Assembly (NCBI RefSeq): GCF_900115075.1
Contig: NZ_FOVG01000001.1
Location: 1,798,001-1,862,000 of the forward strand
DNA: 64,000 bases
Direction of reading: 5' to 3'
Source of the DNA: Candidatus Pantoea varia
Lineage (GTDB): Bacteria > Pseudomonadota > Gammaproteobacteria > Enterobacterales > Enterobacteriaceae
The position numbers and the translations under genes were made by a program. Shown here in pieces: positions 12,593 through 24,497 of the stretch. Positions within the stretch are counted from its first letter, which is position 1. Every line of letters begins with the position of its first letter. The notes below the pieces were generated by a model. That model saw only the letters and a list, made by a program, of their open reading frames with translations. It was not told the origin of the DNA and did no database searches.

Positions 12593-13087
12593 TCAGCGAG
12601 TTTTGATCACCAGTCGATTGCTCTGTTTGACCTCTTCCATCACCACATAAGTTCGCGTGTCGTTTACGCCCGGCAGGCGCAACAGGGTTTCACCCAGCAG
12701 CTTACGATAGGCAGACATATCAGGTACGCGCGTTTTCAGCAGGTAGTCGAAATCGCCGGAAACGAGGTGACACTCTTGAGTTTCCTCAAGTTTTTGCACA
12801 GCGGCGTTAAATTGCTCAAACACATCCGGCGCACCACGATTCAGAGTAATCTCAACGAATACCAGCAGAGACGCATCCAGATAGTGCGGGTTCAACTGCG
12901 CGGTATAGCCAAGAATAAATCCCTGACGTTCGAGACGACGCACGCGCTCAAGACATGGCGTAGGCGATAAGCCTACGCGTTTGGAAAGCTCTACGTTTGA
13001 AATGCGACCATCTTTCTGAAGTTCATTCAGAATGTTCCTGTCAATCCTGTCGAGGTCTTTCCCGGGGCGTTTCTTATTGTCTACCAT
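12593..13087 (-). CDS. lrp: Leucine-responsive regulatory protein Lrp
   Basis: Lrp is a global feast/famine regulator of amino-acid metabolism, transport and surface structures. The product is 164 residues and nearly identical to E. coli Lrp. It has an N-terminal helix-turn-helix (ISNVELSKRVGLSPTPCLERVRRL, about residues 28-52) followed by the RAM/Lrp-AsnC ligand-binding fold. I chose the ATG giving MVDNKKRPG rather than one 13 codons upstream because it matches the conserved N-terminus and has AGAGAGA 8 bp before it. A long leader lies upstream, as in E. coli, where the lrp mRNA leader is several hundred bases and is a target of small RNAs. Confidence 0.99.
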   Translation of the reverse strand: MVDNKKRPGKDLDRIDRNILNELQKDGRISNVELSKRVGLSPTPCLERVRRLERQGFILGYTAQLNPHYLDASLLVFVEITLNRGAPDVFEQFNAAVQKLEETQECHLVSGDFDYLLKTRVPDMSAYRKLLGETLLRLPGVNDTRTYVVMEEVKQSNRLVIKTR

Positions 13088-14576
<1,489 letters not shown>

Positions 14577-14605
14577 GTTGTTAACCCTCTGATCTCAAAT
14601 GTTCC

Positions 14606-14633
14606 AGGCGACGGTTTTTCCGTCGCCTTTTTT
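14606..14633 (+). terminator. Terminator after trxB
   Basis: Stem aggcgacgg/ccgtcgcct with a T-rich loop and a trailing T run. Confidence 0.9.
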
Positions 14634-14719
14634 ATTGCTCTCATGCTAGATTCTTGCGCCTGAAGAGATGGAAATGTCTTTCCATTTTCCCCCGTCATCG
14701 ACATTTATCATGGTCTCGC

Positions 14720-16489
14720 ATGGACAAATCGCGGCAGCAGCATCTTACCCGCTGGCTTCGTCAGCAACGTCGTTTCGCCGGTCGCTGGTTGCGACTCAAC
14801 ACGCTGCTGGGCATGGCGAGTGCATTGCTGATCATTGCCCAGGCGGGTTTACTGGCCTCGCTGCTTCAGGCGCTGATTATTGATCAGCTGCCACGTGAAA
14901 CCCTGACGGTCAGCATCCTGCTGTTACTGATCTGCTTTGTGCTCCGTGCCCTGATTAACTATGCCCGTGAACTGACCGGCTATCGTGCCGGACAGGCTAT
15001 CCGCCAGGCTTTACGTCAGCAGGTCTTAGATCGGTTATCTGATCTGGGCCCGGCCTGGATTCAGGGTAAGCCAGCCGGAAGCTGGGCAACCCTGCTGCTG
15101 GAGCAGATCGAAGATATGCAGGAGTACTACGCACGCTATCTGCCGCAGATGACGCTGGCGGTGCTGATCCCCTGCTGCATTCTGCTGACTATTTTTCCGT
15201 TGAACTGGACGGCAGGTCTGATCCTGTTTGCCACCGCGCCGTTGATTCCGCTGTTTATGGCGCTGGTCGGAATGGGTGCGGCCGAGGCCAACCGCCGCAA
15301 CTTCCTGGTGCTGGCCCGCCTGAGCGGTAACTTTCTCGACCGTCTGCGCGGCAGAGAGACGCTGAGACTGTTTCATCGCGGTGAAGCAGAGCAGCAGGCC
15401 GTTGCCGACGCCACCACCGATTTTCGCCAGCGCACGATGGAAGTGCTGCGTTTAGCCTTTCTCTCCTCCGCCGTTCTGGAGTTTTTTGCCTCGTTAGCGA
15501 TTGCTGTGGTGGCGGTCTATTTTGGTTTCTCCTATCTGGGCGAATTGCATTTCGGTGACTACGGTCAGGGTGTAACGCTGTTTGCCGGGTTCCTGGTGCT
15601 GATCCTCGCCCCGGAGTTTTTTCAACCGTTGCGCGATCTCGGCGCGTTCTATCACGCCAAAGCCCAGGCGGTGGGCGGTGCCGATGCACTTGAAGCTTTT
15701 ATGCAGGCGACGCCCGACGTGGCACCGCAGGATGGCCAGCAGCCTTTCACTGCCGATCGCGCCATCGCGCTCGTCGCTGATGATTTGTATGTCTGCGCGC
15801 CCGATGGCCAGGTATTGTGCGGTCCGCTCACCTTTACCATTGCCGCGGGTGAGCAGATTGCGCTGGTCGGTCAAAGCGGGGCGGGTAAAACGGCCCTGAT
15901 GAACGCTCTGCTCGGCTTTCTGCCTTATCAGGGCTCGCTGAAGGCGAATGGGGTTGAACTGCGTGATATACGACGGAGTGACTGGCATCAGCAACTGAGC
16001 TGGGTAGGACAGAATCCTCAGTTACCTGCCGCCATATTGCGCGACAACATCGTGATGAATGCAGCCTGGGATGGCGATCGCTTTGCGGCGCTGCTGGAAT
16101 CATGCGGCATCAACGAGTTCCTGCCGCGTCTGCCTCTGGGCATTGAGACACAGCCTGGCGATGGCGGTAATCAGCTGTCGGTGGGCCAGGCGCAGCGGGT
16201 CGCGGTTGCACGCGCACTCTATAAATCCTCACATTTTTTGCTGCTCGATGAACCGGCAGCCAGCCTCGATGCACTCAGCGAACGTCATGTGATGCTGGCG
16301 CTTAACGAGGCGGCAGTCCGGCAGACCACGCTGATGATTACTCATCAGATCGATACGCTGAGTCGCTGGCAGACCCTGTGGGTGATGGAAGCGGGTAAGC
16401 TGGTGCAACAGGGTAACTGGCAGCAACTGTCGCAGCAGCCGGGTGCTTTCAGTGAGATGCTGAAGCATCGCCAACAGGAGATCCGCTGA
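14720..16489 (+). CDS. cydD: Heterodimeric ABC exporter subunit CydD (cysteine/glutathione export)
   Basis: CydD pairs with CydC to export glutathione and cysteine to the periplasm, which is needed for cytochrome bd assembly. The 589-residue protein has a type-1 exporter membrane domain with six segments (about residues 15-315). The ATPase domain has Walker A GQSGAGKT at 384-391, signature LSVGQAQRVAVARAL, and Walker B LLLLDEPAAS. I chose the ATG giving MDKSRQQHLTRWL, which matches E. coli CydD (588 residues); the ribosome site is weak. Its stop codon overlaps the cydC start by one base, so the two subunits are translationally coupled. Confidence 0.97.
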   Translation: MDKSRQQHLTRWLRQQRRFAGRWLRLNTLLGMASALLIIAQAGLLASLLQALIIDQLPRETLTVSILLLLICFVLRALINYARELTGYRAGQAIRQALRQQVLDRLSDLGPAWIQGKPAGSWATLLLEQIEDMQEYYARYLPQMTLAVLIPCCILLTIFPLNWTAGLILFATAPLIPLFMALVGMGAAEANRRNFLVLARLSGNFLDRLRGRETLRLFHRGEAEQQAVADATTDFRQRTMEVLRLAFLSSAVLEFFASLAIAVVAVYFGFSYLGELHFGDYGQGVTLFAGFLVLILAPEFFQPLRDLGAFYHAKAQAVGGADALEAFMQATPDVAPQDGQQPFTADRAIALVADDLYVCAPDGQVLCGPLTFTIAAGEQIALVGQSGAGKTALMNALLGFLPYQGSLKANGVELRDIRRSDWHQQLSWVGQNPQLPAAILRDNIVMNAAWDGDRFAALLESCGINEFLPRLPLGIETQPGDGGNQLSVGQAQRVAVARALYKSSHFLLLDEPAASLDALSERHVMLALNEAAVRQTTLMITHQIDTLSRWQTLWVMEAGKLVQQGNWQQLSQQPGAFSEMLKHRQQEIR

Positions 16490-18219
16490 TGTCCGCCCTA
16501 CGTCCTTTTCTTCGTCTCTGGCTGCGCCACCCGTTTCGTCTGGCGCTGGGCATCGTGCTGGCGATTGTTACCCTGCTGGCCAGCATTGGCCTGTTGACGC
16601 TATCAGGCTGGTTCCTGGCCGCCTCGTCAGTGGCAGGTGTTGCTGGTCTCTACACCTTTAACTACATGCTGCCTGCGGCAGGCGTTCGTGGCGCAGCCAT
16701 TATTCGCACCGCCGCACGCTATGCTGAACGGCTGGTCAGCCACGATGCGACGTTCAGGGTGCTTCAGCATCTGCGCGTCCACACGTTCAGCCGTCTGATG
16801 GCCCTTTCGCCGGGCCAGCTTTCGCGGTTCCGGCAGGCGGATCTGCTCAACCGCTTTGTGGCCGATGTCGATACGCTGGATCATCTCTATCTGCGCGTTA
16901 TCTCGCCGCTGCTCGGCGCATTCGTGGTGAGTATCGTGGTGACTGTCGGGATGAGCTATATTGATGTTCAGCTGGCACTGATGCTGGGCGGTATCATGCT
17001 GAGTACGCTGGTCCTGATGCCCGCGCTGTTTTATCGTCTGGGATCACCGGCTGGCGTCGCCATTGCCCAGGGTCGCGCCCGCTGGCGCTTACAGCTGATG
17101 CAGTGGCTGGCAGCTCAGGCTGAACTGACGCTGTACGGGGCATCACAGAGCTGGCGTCAGCAACTTGATCAGGATGAACAGCACTGGCAGCAGGCGCAAA
17201 GTCAGCAACAGCGTTTGCAGGCCGCAGCCCAGAGTCTGCTGCTGCTGATCAGCGGCGTAACGGTCACACTTCTGCTCTGGCTCAGTGCCGCGATCATCAG
17301 CGAACAGCAGCTACCCGGTTCGCTGATAGCATTGGTCGTGTTTTGCGCCCTGGCCGCCTTCGAGGCGCTGGCACCGGTAGCCGGGGCCTTCCTGCCCATG
17401 TCGCAGGTGATAAACGCTGCTCAGCGGGTCAATGACATTATTGAACAGTCGCCCGCGATCATCTTTCCGGCGCATTCAGATGCCCGGCCAGGCCCTGTTG
17501 CGGTCGATATCGACCAACTCGACTTCAGCTATCCCAACCGTCCCTATAAGGTGCTGAACCGCTGTACCCTTAAGGTGGCGGCCGGTGAACACATTGCATT
17601 GCTGGGACCGACCGGCTGCGGAAAATCAACGCTGCTGGCGCTGTTAACCCGTGGCTGGGAGAGCCAGCACGGCGTTATCACTTTAAATGACCTGCCGATT
17701 AACGCCTGGTCAGAGCCAGCGTTGCGCCAGCGCATCAGCGTGGTAACGCAGCGGGTTCACCTCTTCAGCCAGAGCCTGCGCGATAACTTACTGCTGGCCT
17801 GCCCTGATGCCAGCGATGATCAACTGGCCCGCGCACTGAACGACGTTGGGCTACAGCATCTGCTTGAAAACCAGGAAGGTTTAAACGCCTGGATGGGAGA
17901 AGGCGGTCGCCCGCTTTCGGGTGGCGAACTGCGTCGCCTGGCACTGGCACGTGCATTACTGCATGACGGCGATCTCTGGCTGCTGGATGAACCCACCGAA
18001 GGGCTGGATGCCACCACCGAGCAGCACATTCTTGCCCTGCTGCAGCGCCTGACCGTCGGAAAGACGATGTTAATGGTCACCCATCGCCTCAGCGGCCTGG
18101 AGCAGATGGATCGCATCTGCGTAATGGATAATGGTGCCATTGTTGAACAGGGTAGCCATGCGGAATTAATCTCAAAAGCGGGTCGCTACTGGCGTTTCCG
18201 GCAGCGTATTGCGTTATAG
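16489..18219 (+). CDS. cydC: Heterodimeric ABC exporter subunit CydC
   Basis: CydC is the partner of CydD in thiol export across the inner membrane. The 576-residue protein has a six-segment membrane domain, then an ATPase domain with Walker A GPTGCGKST (373-381), signature LSGGELRRLALARAL and Walker B LWLLDEPTEG. Its ATG overlaps the cydD stop (TGATG). It is followed 33 bp later by aat, so cydD-cydC-aat can be one transcript. Confidence 0.97.
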   Translation: MSALRPFLRLWLRHPFRLALGIVLAIVTLLASIGLLTLSGWFLAASSVAGVAGLYTFNYMLPAAGVRGAAIIRTAARYAERLVSHDATFRVLQHLRVHTFSRLMALSPGQLSRFRQADLLNRFVADVDTLDHLYLRVISPLLGAFVVSIVVTVGMSYIDVQLALMLGGIMLSTLVLMPALFYRLGSPAGVAIAQGRARWRLQLMQWLAAQAELTLYGASQSWRQQLDQDEQHWQQAQSQQQRLQAAAQSLLLLISGVTVTLLLWLSAAIISEQQLPGSLIALVVFCALAAFEALAPVAGAFLPMSQVINAAQRVNDIIEQSPAIIFPAHSDARPGPVAVDIDQLDFSYPNRPYKVLNRCTLKVAAGEHIALLGPTGCGKSTLLALLTRGWESQHGVITLNDLPINAWSEPALRQRISVVTQRVHLFSQSLRDNLLLACPDASDDQLARALNDVGLQHLLENQEGLNAWMGEGGRPLSGGELRRLALARALLHDGDLWLLDEPTEGLDATTEQHILALLQRLTVGKTMLMVTHRLSGLEQMDRICVMDNGAIVEQGSHAELISKAGRYWRFRQRIAL

Positions 18220-18252
18220 TCTTAGCGAAATGCTGCTGGGTAACTTAACGCG

Positions 18253-18945
18253 ATGAGACTGGTACAACTGTCACGGGAATCTCTGCAATTTCCCCCACCT
18301 GAGATGGCGCTGCGCGAGCCAAACGGCCTGCTGGCGATGGGCGGGGATCTCTCCCCTGCCCGGCTGCTTAACGCCTATCAGCGCGGCATCTTCCCCTGGT
18401 TCTCGCCAGGCGATCCGATTCTCTGGTGGTCGCCGGATCCCCGTGCAGTTCTGTTACCCGAGCAGTTTCATCTCAGCCGCAGCATGAAGCGTTTCCATAA
18501 CCGCTCGCCCTATCGGGTGACGATGAATGAGTCGTTTGATGAGGTGATCGAGGGCTGCGCCATCGGTCGCGAGGAAGGCACCTGGATTACTTTTGAGATG
18601 AAGCGTGCCTGGTTGCGACTTTATGAGCTGGGCCACGCCCACTCCATCGAGGTGTGGGACGGGCATCAGCTGGTGGGGGGCATGTATGGGCTGGCGATGG
18701 GGCAAATCTTCTGCGGCGAATCGATGTTCAGCCGTCAGCAGAATGCGTCTAAAACCGCACTTTGGGTGTTTTGTCAGCATTTCATCCGGCATCAGGGCCG
18801 TCTGGTGGATTGTCAGGTACTTAACCCCCATACCGCGTCATTAGGGGCGCAGGAGATCCCTCGCGCGGACTATCTGCAATATGTACAAAGCCTTGCGAGC
18901 CAGCCCGTCAGCGATGGCTGCTGGCAGACACAAACGCTTTTTTAG
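18253..18945 (+). CDS. aat: Leucyl/phenylalanyl-tRNA--protein transferase
   Basis: Aat adds Leu or Phe to proteins with N-terminal Arg or Lys, which creates N-degrons read by ClpS and degraded by ClpAP. The 230-residue protein has the family segments [20 protein letters not shown] (about residues 45-64), [18 protein letters not shown] and [14 protein letters not shown]. The length matches the family. Its near neighbours clpA and clpS encode the rest of the N-end-rule pathway. It lies behind cydC by 33 bp and upstream of infA. Confidence 0.97.
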   Translation: MRLVQLSRESLQFPPPEMALREPNGLLAMGGDLSPARLLNAYQRGIFPWFSPGDPILWWSPDPRAVLLPEQFHLSRSMKRFHNRSPYRVTMNESFDEVIEGCAIGREEGTWITFEMKRAWLRLYELGHAHSIEVWDGHQLVGGMYGLAMGQIFCGESMFSRQQNASKTALWVFCQHFIRHQGRLVDCQVLNPHTASLGAQEIPRADYLQYVQSLASQPVSDGCWQTQTLF

Positions 18946-18960
18946 CTGCACAGAGATGTT

Positions 18961-18992
18961 TTGCACACATAAAGGCGTATAAGTGGTATAAT
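18961..18992 (+). promoter_or_regulatory. Distal infA promoter (extended -10)
   Basis: A perfect TATAAT (18987-18992) preceded by TGG (extended -10 TGn), with TTGCAC 20 bp further up. The long spacing is compensated by the extended -10. It starts a leader of almost 300 bases. Confidence 0.6.
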
Positions 18993-19220
18993 AGTCGAGT
19001 TTGGTATGTCGTCCGCGCTTCGCAATAACAAGCCGGAATTGCCAGGCTGGGAATCTCAACGCACTCTCGGAACTGTTTTCAATCGTGCGCGTGTAACCGG
19101 TTGATACAGATTCTTAGCCCGCTAATCCCCTGCAGACGTCACCATAAACACCCTAATTTTACCGGATGCGCGAAACTGACGTGCACCCCGGCAAAGCGTT
19201 GGCAAAATCGCCGACGGTTC

Positions 19221-19249
19221 TTTACATAAATCGTTGAATTGGGCATTAT
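19221..19249 (+). promoter_or_regulatory. Proximal infA promoter
   Basis: -35 TTTACA (19221-19226) and -10 CATTAT (19244-19249) with optimal 17-bp spacing, giving a leader of about 35 bases. Confidence 0.55.
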
Positions 19250-19266
19250 CTTGCCGGTTCAACTGA

Positions 19267-19509
<243 letters not shown>

Positions 19510-19544
19510 TTTGCACTAATCTCATCGCTCTGCATTTTGAAGCG

Positions 19545-19577
19545 AAAAAAAAGGCCGGATTTTAATCCGGCCTTTTT
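19545..19577. terminator. Bidirectional terminator between infA and clpA
   Basis: Stem aaaaaggccggat/atccggccttttt with a 4-base loop, flanked by A and T runs. It serves both convergent genes. Confidence 0.92.
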
Positions 19578-19595
19578 CACATCTGCAGCACGTGA

Positions 19596-21872
19596 TTAAT
19601 GCACAGTGCCTTCGGTTTTGCGTTTTTCAGCGCTCAGGAAGTGATAGGTCAGTTCACCTTTCTCACGATCCAGCGCCACTGACACCGAGCCGCCATCCAC
19701 CAGCGAACCAAACAGCAGTTCATTGGCTAACGGTTTCTTCAGGCTGTCCTGCACGGTGCGCGCCATCGGACGTGCGCCCATCGCTTTGTCATAGCCCTTC
19801 TCAGCCAGCCAGTCGCGCGCTTCATCACTGACTTCCAGCGACACGCCTTTCGCATCCAGCTGCGCCTGCAACTCGACAATAAACTTGTCGACCACCTGAT
19901 GGATCACCTCTGGTGACAGATGGCTGAACCAGATGATGTTGTCGAGACGGTTACGAAACTCTGGCGTAAAGATCTTTTTGATCTCTTCCATCGCATCGGT
20001 GCTGTTGTCCTGATGAATCAGGCCAATCGACTTACGCTCAGTCTCACGCACACCGGCGTTGGTGGTCATCACCAGCACCACGTTGCGGAAGTCCGCTTTA
20101 CGACCGTTGTTATCGGTCAGCATGCCGTTGTCCATCACCTGCAGCAGCAGGTTGAAGACATCCGGGTGAGCTTTCTCAATCTCATCCAGCAACACCACAG
20201 CATGAGGATGCTTAATTACCGCATCCGTCAGCAGGCCGCCCTGATCAAAGCCGACATAACCCGGAGGTGCACCAATCAGACGACTGACGGTGTGACGCTC
20301 CATATACTCGGACATATCAAAGCGCAGCAGCTCAATACCCAGCGCTTTTGCCAGCTGCACGGTCACTTCCGTTTTACCGACACCCGTTGGTCCGGCAAAC
20401 AGGAAGGAACCGACCGGCTTGCGATCCTGACCCAGACCAGCGCGGCTCATTTTGATTGCTTCAGTCAGCACCTCAATGGCTTTGTCCTGCCCAAATACCA
20501 GCATCTTCAGACGATCGCCCAGATTTCTCAGCGTATCGCGATCGGTTGCTGACACGCTCTGCTCAGGAATACGGGCAATGCGCGCCACTACGGTTTCAAT
20601 GTCAGAGACATTGATAGTTTTCTTACGCTTGCTGGCCGGCATCAGGCGCGCACGCGCACCCGCTTCATCAATCACGTCAATCGCCTTATCAGGCAGATGA
20701 CGATCGTTGATATATTTCACCGCCAGATCCACGGCTGCGCGCACCGCTTTCGCGGTATAACGCACATCATGATGCGCTTCGTATTTGGTTTTCAGGCCAT
20801 TCAGGATCTGCACGGTCTCTTCAACAGAAGGCTCCGTGATATCGATCTTCTGGAAGCGACGCGCAAGCGCACGATCTTTTTCGAAGATGTTGCTGAATTC
20901 CTGATAAGTAGTAGAACCCATCACGCGGATCCTGCCGCCAGAGAGCAGCGGTTTGATCAGGTTAGCCGCATCAACCTGGCCACCCGACGCGGCACCTGCA
21001 CCGATGATGGTATGGATCTCATCGATAAACAGAATACTGTGTTCGTCTGACTCCAGCTGTTTCAGCAGGGCTTTGAAACGTTTTTCAAAGTCACCACGGT
21101 ATTTGGTGCCCGCCAGCAGGGAACCAATATCCAGCGAGTAAATCGTGCAATCTTTCATGACTTCCGGTACGTCACCCTGCTCAATACGCCAGGCGAGACC
21201 TTCTGCAATGGCGGTTTTACCCACACCCGATTCACCCACCAGCAGCGGGTTGTTTTTACGGCGACGGCACAGCACCTGAATGGTTCTTTCCAGCTCTTTA
21301 TCGCGACCAATCAGTGGATCGATACCACCGACGCGAGCAAGCTGATTTAGATTGGTGGTGAAGTTTTCCATACGCTCCTCCCCGCCTGCTTGCTCTTCAT
21401 TAACCGGATTTTCAGCGCCTGGCGCCTGGCCCGGCTCGTCTTTGCGCGTACCGTGAGAGATGAAATTCACCACATCAAGGCGGCTGACTTCATGTTTGCG
21501 TAACAGATAAGCCGCCTGCGACTCCTGCTCGCTGAAGATGGCGACCAGCACATTCGCTCCGGTGACTTCACTGCGACCGGATGACTGAACATGGAAAACC
21601 GCACGCTGCAGAACGCGCTGGAAGCTGAGCGTCGGTTGGGTATCGCGCTCCTCTTCGCTGGCGGGCAGCACCGGCGTGGTTTGTTCGATGAAGGCTTCAA
21701 GTTCCTGCCGCAGAGCCACAAGATCCACCGTACAGGCTTCCAGTGCCTCTCTGGCCGACGGGTTACTGAGCAACGCCAGTAACAGATGCTCGACGGTCAT
21801 AAACTCATGACGGTGCTCACGCGCTCTGGCGAAAGCCATATTTAAACTGAGTTCCAGTTCTTGATTGAGCAT
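19596..21872 (-). CDS. clpA: ATP-dependent Clp protease ATP-binding subunit ClpA
   Basis: ClpA is the hexameric AAA+ unfoldase that feeds substrates to the ClpP peptidase. The 758-residue protein has an N-terminal Clp-N domain (residues ~1-145, the docking site for ClpS). The first AAA+ module has Walker [10 protein letters not shown] (about 214-222), and the second has Walker [10 protein letters not shown] (about 495-503). The IGL-type ClpP-contacting loop is present as KSIGLIHQD near residue 615. The length equals that of E. coli ClpA. It is downstream of clpS in one operon with a 52-bp gap. Confidence 0.99.
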   Translation of the reverse strand: MLNQELELSLNMAFARAREHRHEFMTVEHLLLALLSNPSAREALEACTVDLVALRQELEAFIEQTTPVLPASEEERDTQPTLSFQRVLQRAVFHVQSSGRSEVTGANVLVAIFSEQESQAAYLLRKHEVSRLDVVNFISHGTRKDEPGQAPGAENPVNEEQAGGEERMENFTTNLNQLARVGGIDPLIGRDKELERTIQVLCRRRKNNPLLVGESGVGKTAIAEGLAWRIEQGDVPEVMKDCTIYSLDIGSLLAGTKYRGDFEKRFKALLKQLESDEHSILFIDEIHTIIGAGAASGGQVDAANLIKPLLSGGRIRVMGSTTYQEFSNIFEKDRALARRFQKIDITEPSVEETVQILNGLKTKYEAHHDVRYTAKAVRAAVDLAVKYINDRHLPDKAIDVIDEAGARARLMPASKRKKTINVSDIETVVARIARIPEQSVSATDRDTLRNLGDRLKMLVFGQDKAIEVLTEAIKMSRAGLGQDRKPVGSFLFAGPTGVGKTEVTVQLAKALGIELLRFDMSEYMERHTVSRLIGAPPGYVGFDQGGLLTDAVIKHPHAVVLLDEIEKAHPDVFNLLLQVMDNGMLTDNNGRKADFRNVVLVMTTNAGVRETERKSIGLIHQDNSTDAMEEIKKIFTPEFRNRLDNIIWFSHLSPEVIHQVVDKFIVELQAQLDAKGVSLEVSDEARDWLAEKGYDKAMGARPMARTVQDSLKKPLANELLFGSLVDGGSVSVALDREKGELTYHFLSAEKRKTEGTVH

Positions 21873-21924
21873 TAGGCACCTCCCCCAATTATCGCCCTTA
21901 CCAGTTTCCTATATGGAAACGGGT

Positions 21925-22245
21925 TCAGGCCTTTTCCAGCGTACACAGCAACGGATGATGGTTTTCCCGTGCATAGTTGTTCACCTGGGCCGCTTTTGTT
22001 TCGGCGACTTCTGCAGTAAATACACCACAGATCGCCTTGCCGTGATAGTGAACTTTCAACATCAGCTGCGTTGCACGTTCAACATCATAAGAAAAGAACT
22101 TTTGTACGACGTCAATAACAAATTCCATAGGTGTATAATCGTCATTATTCAGAATGACTTTATACATAGAAGGCGGCTTTAACCCTTCGCGTACTTTGTC
22201 TTCGGCCAGATGTTCAAAGTTAAGCCAGTCGTTTGTGTTTGCCAT
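21925..22245 (-). CDS. clpS: ATP-dependent Clp protease adaptor ClpS
   Basis: ClpS recognises N-terminal Leu, Phe, Tyr and Trp and delivers such proteins to ClpAP. The 106-residue protein has the flexible N-terminus followed by the core [19 protein letters not shown]. That core includes the NDD residues that bind the alpha-amino group and the MEFV part of the hydrophobic pocket. The C-terminus [10 protein letters not shown] matches E. coli exactly. It is divergent from cspD and upstream of clpA. Together with aat (3 kb away) it makes the N-end-rule set. Confidence 0.99.
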   Translation of the reverse strand: MANTNDWLNFEHLAEDKVREGLKPPSMYKVILNNDDYTPMEFVIDVVQKFFSYDVERATQLMLKVHYHGKAICGVFTAEVAETKAAQVNNYARENHHPLLCTLEKA

Positions 22246-22561
22246 AGTGTTCCGTTGAGATTTTGCTTTTAGCCTTTAAGTGGCTACATGTTGAGAGTTT
22301 AACATGCCTGTCAAGCTGCTGGCCGCTGCTGAAAATTTATTCAACAATTCCCTTGCGCGACCTGCATCACAAAATTTGCAATAGCGTTAACTGCCTCAAA
22401 TTTTGATGATTTTTTCCCCACCTGACCCGGTGGTTTGCTTGACGCCAGCGGCGCTTTCTCTACATTCTACCTGCACAGGCTGATTGAGTTTTAATCAAAT
22501 CCGACTCACAGCTTAAAAGACCTCACCTACTTATAAAATGTCTTGCGAGGGAAGTAAAAGC
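22246..22561. other. clpS-cspD divergent intergenic region
   Basis: This 316-bp region drives both genes. On the minus strand TTGACA (22309-22314, read as TGTCAA on the plus strand) lies 18 bp before CATGTA (22285-22290), a plausible clpS promoter. On the plus strand a TATAAAAT (22532-22539) lies 22 bp before the cspD ATG without a good -35, which would fit a regulated or growth-phase promoter. No protein gene is supported. Confidence 0.45.
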
Positions 22562-22786
22562 ATGGAGACGGGCACAGTTAAATGGTTCAATAATTCCAAA
22601 GGCTTTGGCTTTATCTGTCCGGTTGGCGGTGGCGAAGATATTTTTGCGCACTACTCCACCATTCAGATGGAAGGCTACCGCACGCTAAAGGCAGGCCAGC
22701 AGGTTCAGTTCGATGTCCATGAAGGTCCGAAAGGCAATCACGCCAGCCTCATCGTGCCGGTTGTTGAGGTACAGGCCGTGGCCTGA
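22562..22786 (+). CDS. cspD: Cold shock-like protein CspD
   Basis: CspD is a 74-residue cold-shock-domain protein. In E. coli it is a stationary-phase, ssDNA-binding inhibitor of replication, not a true cold-shock protein. The RNP1 motif KGFGFI and RNP2-like DIFAHYS are present. The C-terminal extension (VPVVEVQAVA) is typical of CspD, as is its position divergent from clpSA. I chose the ATG giving METGTVKWF over an upstream in-frame ATG because it matches E. coli and has GAGGGAAG before it. Confidence 0.96.
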   Translation: METGTVKWFNNSKGFGFICPVGGGEDIFAHYSTIQMEGYRTLKAGQQVQFDVHEGPKGNHASLIVPVVEVQAVA

Positions 22787-22814
22787 TACTGAACCCACCT
22801 CTGGACAGTGACCC

Positions 22815-22844
22815 AAAAATGCCAGCCAGTGCCGCTGGCATTTT
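22815..22844. terminator. Bidirectional terminator between cspD and ybjD
   Basis: Stem aaaatgccagc/gctggcatttt with a 7-base loop between two convergent genes. Confidence 0.85.
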
Positions 22845-22859
22845 CATCTCTGACTCGCC

Positions 22860-24497
22860 TCAGTCCGCCTGGCCCTGCGCCAGTCCAATCACCCGGGCAA
22901 ACATCTGCCGCATCAACGGCGGGATGGCCTCCGGCCCGCGTTCCGCCGCCGACGTAGCCACGGCGATCGCCAGTTCTGGCTTGGAACTCTGGTGAATCGC
23001 TTTGGTAATAATACGCCTGGAACTCATCGGAACGTTTAACGGCAGGTGCGCCATCTGATGATAGACCTCCTGAAAACCGTGCTGATAAAGAAAATTCTCC
23101 ATATCCAGCGCCGGTAACTGCGTCAGAAAACGCGGCTCAGGATCGCCCGGCTGTAATTGCGTGCGTGCCGTACTGGCGTATTTATTACCCGCCTGATCGC
23201 CGTCAGTCAGCACATGCCAGGCGATGCCCATGCGCCGGGCAAATTTCAGCAGCGGCTTTAAGCCCGACTGAGCAAACTCAATCACCTTCACCCCTTCCGC
23301 CGCGAAGTTGTAACCGCACTGCTGCGCCAGCTCATTCATGATCCAGACTTCCGTTTCTCCCTCCACCAGCAGCCAGCAACGGGCGAACAGCGCCGCAGGC
23401 CGGTTAACACGAATATGGAAACCGATGCGACGACTCTCTTCGGCACTCAGTCCTTCCGGGCCGATGCGCCAGGCCGCCACGCGCAAGGGTTCACGCACTA
23501 GACGACAGACGTTTTCCACCGGCACTTGCGAGAGCAGCTCAGACGAGTTGGTGGTGGCGATTTTTTGCAGCGGCAGCAGCTTCAGCAGGTTCCACGCCAC
23601 CGACAGCATAATCGGATGCAGCCGGGTTTCCGGATCTTCAATCAGCAGCAGTGGCCGCGCACCGGCGGCCAGGGGGACATCACCCCGAGCCTCAATCAGC
23701 AGGGTAAACATCTGCAGCAGGATCAACTGACGGCTGCGGGAGTCGGTTCCGGCAATCAGCTGATTCAGGTGATCCAGCGCCCGCCATCCCTGCCCCCCGT
23801 CGCGCATCTGCGGATCCCGCGACCGGGCCTCGCCACCCGCGCCGGGCGGCTGCACCAGAAAGTAGTGCTGCATCAGTTGCTGCATGGTCTTCAGCCCCTG
23901 TCGCAGTACCTCATCGCTGAGCTGCTGCGGATGTCGCTCCAGATCGCGTGCCAGCGTCTCCATACCAACCAGCAGTTCAGGATGCGGGGGTGACACCGGC
24001 GCGCTGTTCCGCGTCCGCTTGCTGAAGCGCGCATCGCGCAGCCGCAGCACCGGATAGCGTTTCAGCAACAGGTCGATTGCCGCTACGCAGTTCTGCTCAG
24101 GCAACAGCTGAGCATTCACATCAACAAAACGACGACGGGTTTCGATGCCGCTGTCCCGCCAGGTGGCACTGACACTGTAATAGAGCCGACGCTGGCCCTG
24201 CGCATCGCGCTGCCAGAAGGTTGAGAGCACCGCATCCGGGTCGCTGCCGTCATCGCGAAAGTGGAACACCACCGAAAGACGGCGCATCGAATCGGTCACA
24301 TCGCCCGGCGTAAAATGGAAATCAGTCTGGTTAAAATCATAGGCTGGCTCACAGGGCGAAAGCAGCAGGCTCAGGGCATCCAGCAGACTTGATTTGCCCC
24401 AGGCATTTTCACCAATCAGCAGATTGGTCTGGGTTAAAGGCAGTGAGAGCTTATTGATGCCGCGGAAACCGCGAATGTCGATATGTTCCAGAATCAT
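22860..24497 (-). CDS. ybjD: OLD-family ATP-dependent endonuclease YbjD
   Basis: This 545-residue protein has an SMC/RecF-like ATPase domain with Walker A GENAWGKSS (29-37) and a D-loop/Walker B region around LLLIEDPETRLHP. A C-terminal Toprim nuclease domain follows, with the catalytic Glu in LLVEGETEV (about residue 379) and the DxD in LTDGDQAG (432-434). This ABC-ATPase plus Toprim layout defines the overcoming-lysogenization-defect (OLD) family. E. coli YbjD is uncharacterised; family members are nucleases linked to phage defence or repair. Here it is a conserved core gene, divergent from lysO, not part of a recognisable defence island. Confidence 0.93.
   Translation of the reverse strand: MILEHIDIRGFRGINKLSLPLTQTNLLIGENAWGKSSLLDALSLLLSPCEPAYDFNQTDFHFTPGDVTDSMRRLSVVFHFRDDGSDPDAVLSTFWQRDAQGQRRLYYSVSATWRDSGIETRRRFVDVNAQLLPEQNCVAAIDLLLKRYPVLRLRDARFSKRTRNSAPVSPPHPELLVGMETLARDLERHPQQLSDEVLRQGLKTMQQLMQHYFLVQPPGAGGEARSRDPQMRDGGQGWRALDHLNQLIAGTDSRSRQLILLQMFTLLIEARGDVPLAAGARPLLLIEDPETRLHPIMLSVAWNLLKLLPLQKIATTNSSELLSQVPVENVCRLVREPLRVAAWRIGPEGLSAEESRRIGFHIRVNRPAALFARCWLLVEGETEVWIMNELAQQCGYNFAAEGVKVIEFAQSGLKPLLKFARRMGIAWHVLTDGDQAGNKYASTARTQLQPGDPEPRFLTQLPALDMENFLYQHGFQEVYHQMAHLPLNVPMSSRRIITKAIHQSSKPELAIAVATSAAERGPEAIPPLMRQMFARVIGLAQGQAD

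Noticed and set aside
22484..22498. FNR-like TTGA...TCAA near cspD
   Set aside because: The spacer between half-sites is 7 bp, one base too long for the TTGAT-N4-ATCAA architecture.
22860..24497. YbjD as part of a phage-defence island
   Set aside because: OLD-family nucleases can be defence proteins, but here the gene sits alone in a conserved core context with no partner helicase (gajB-like) or mobile element.
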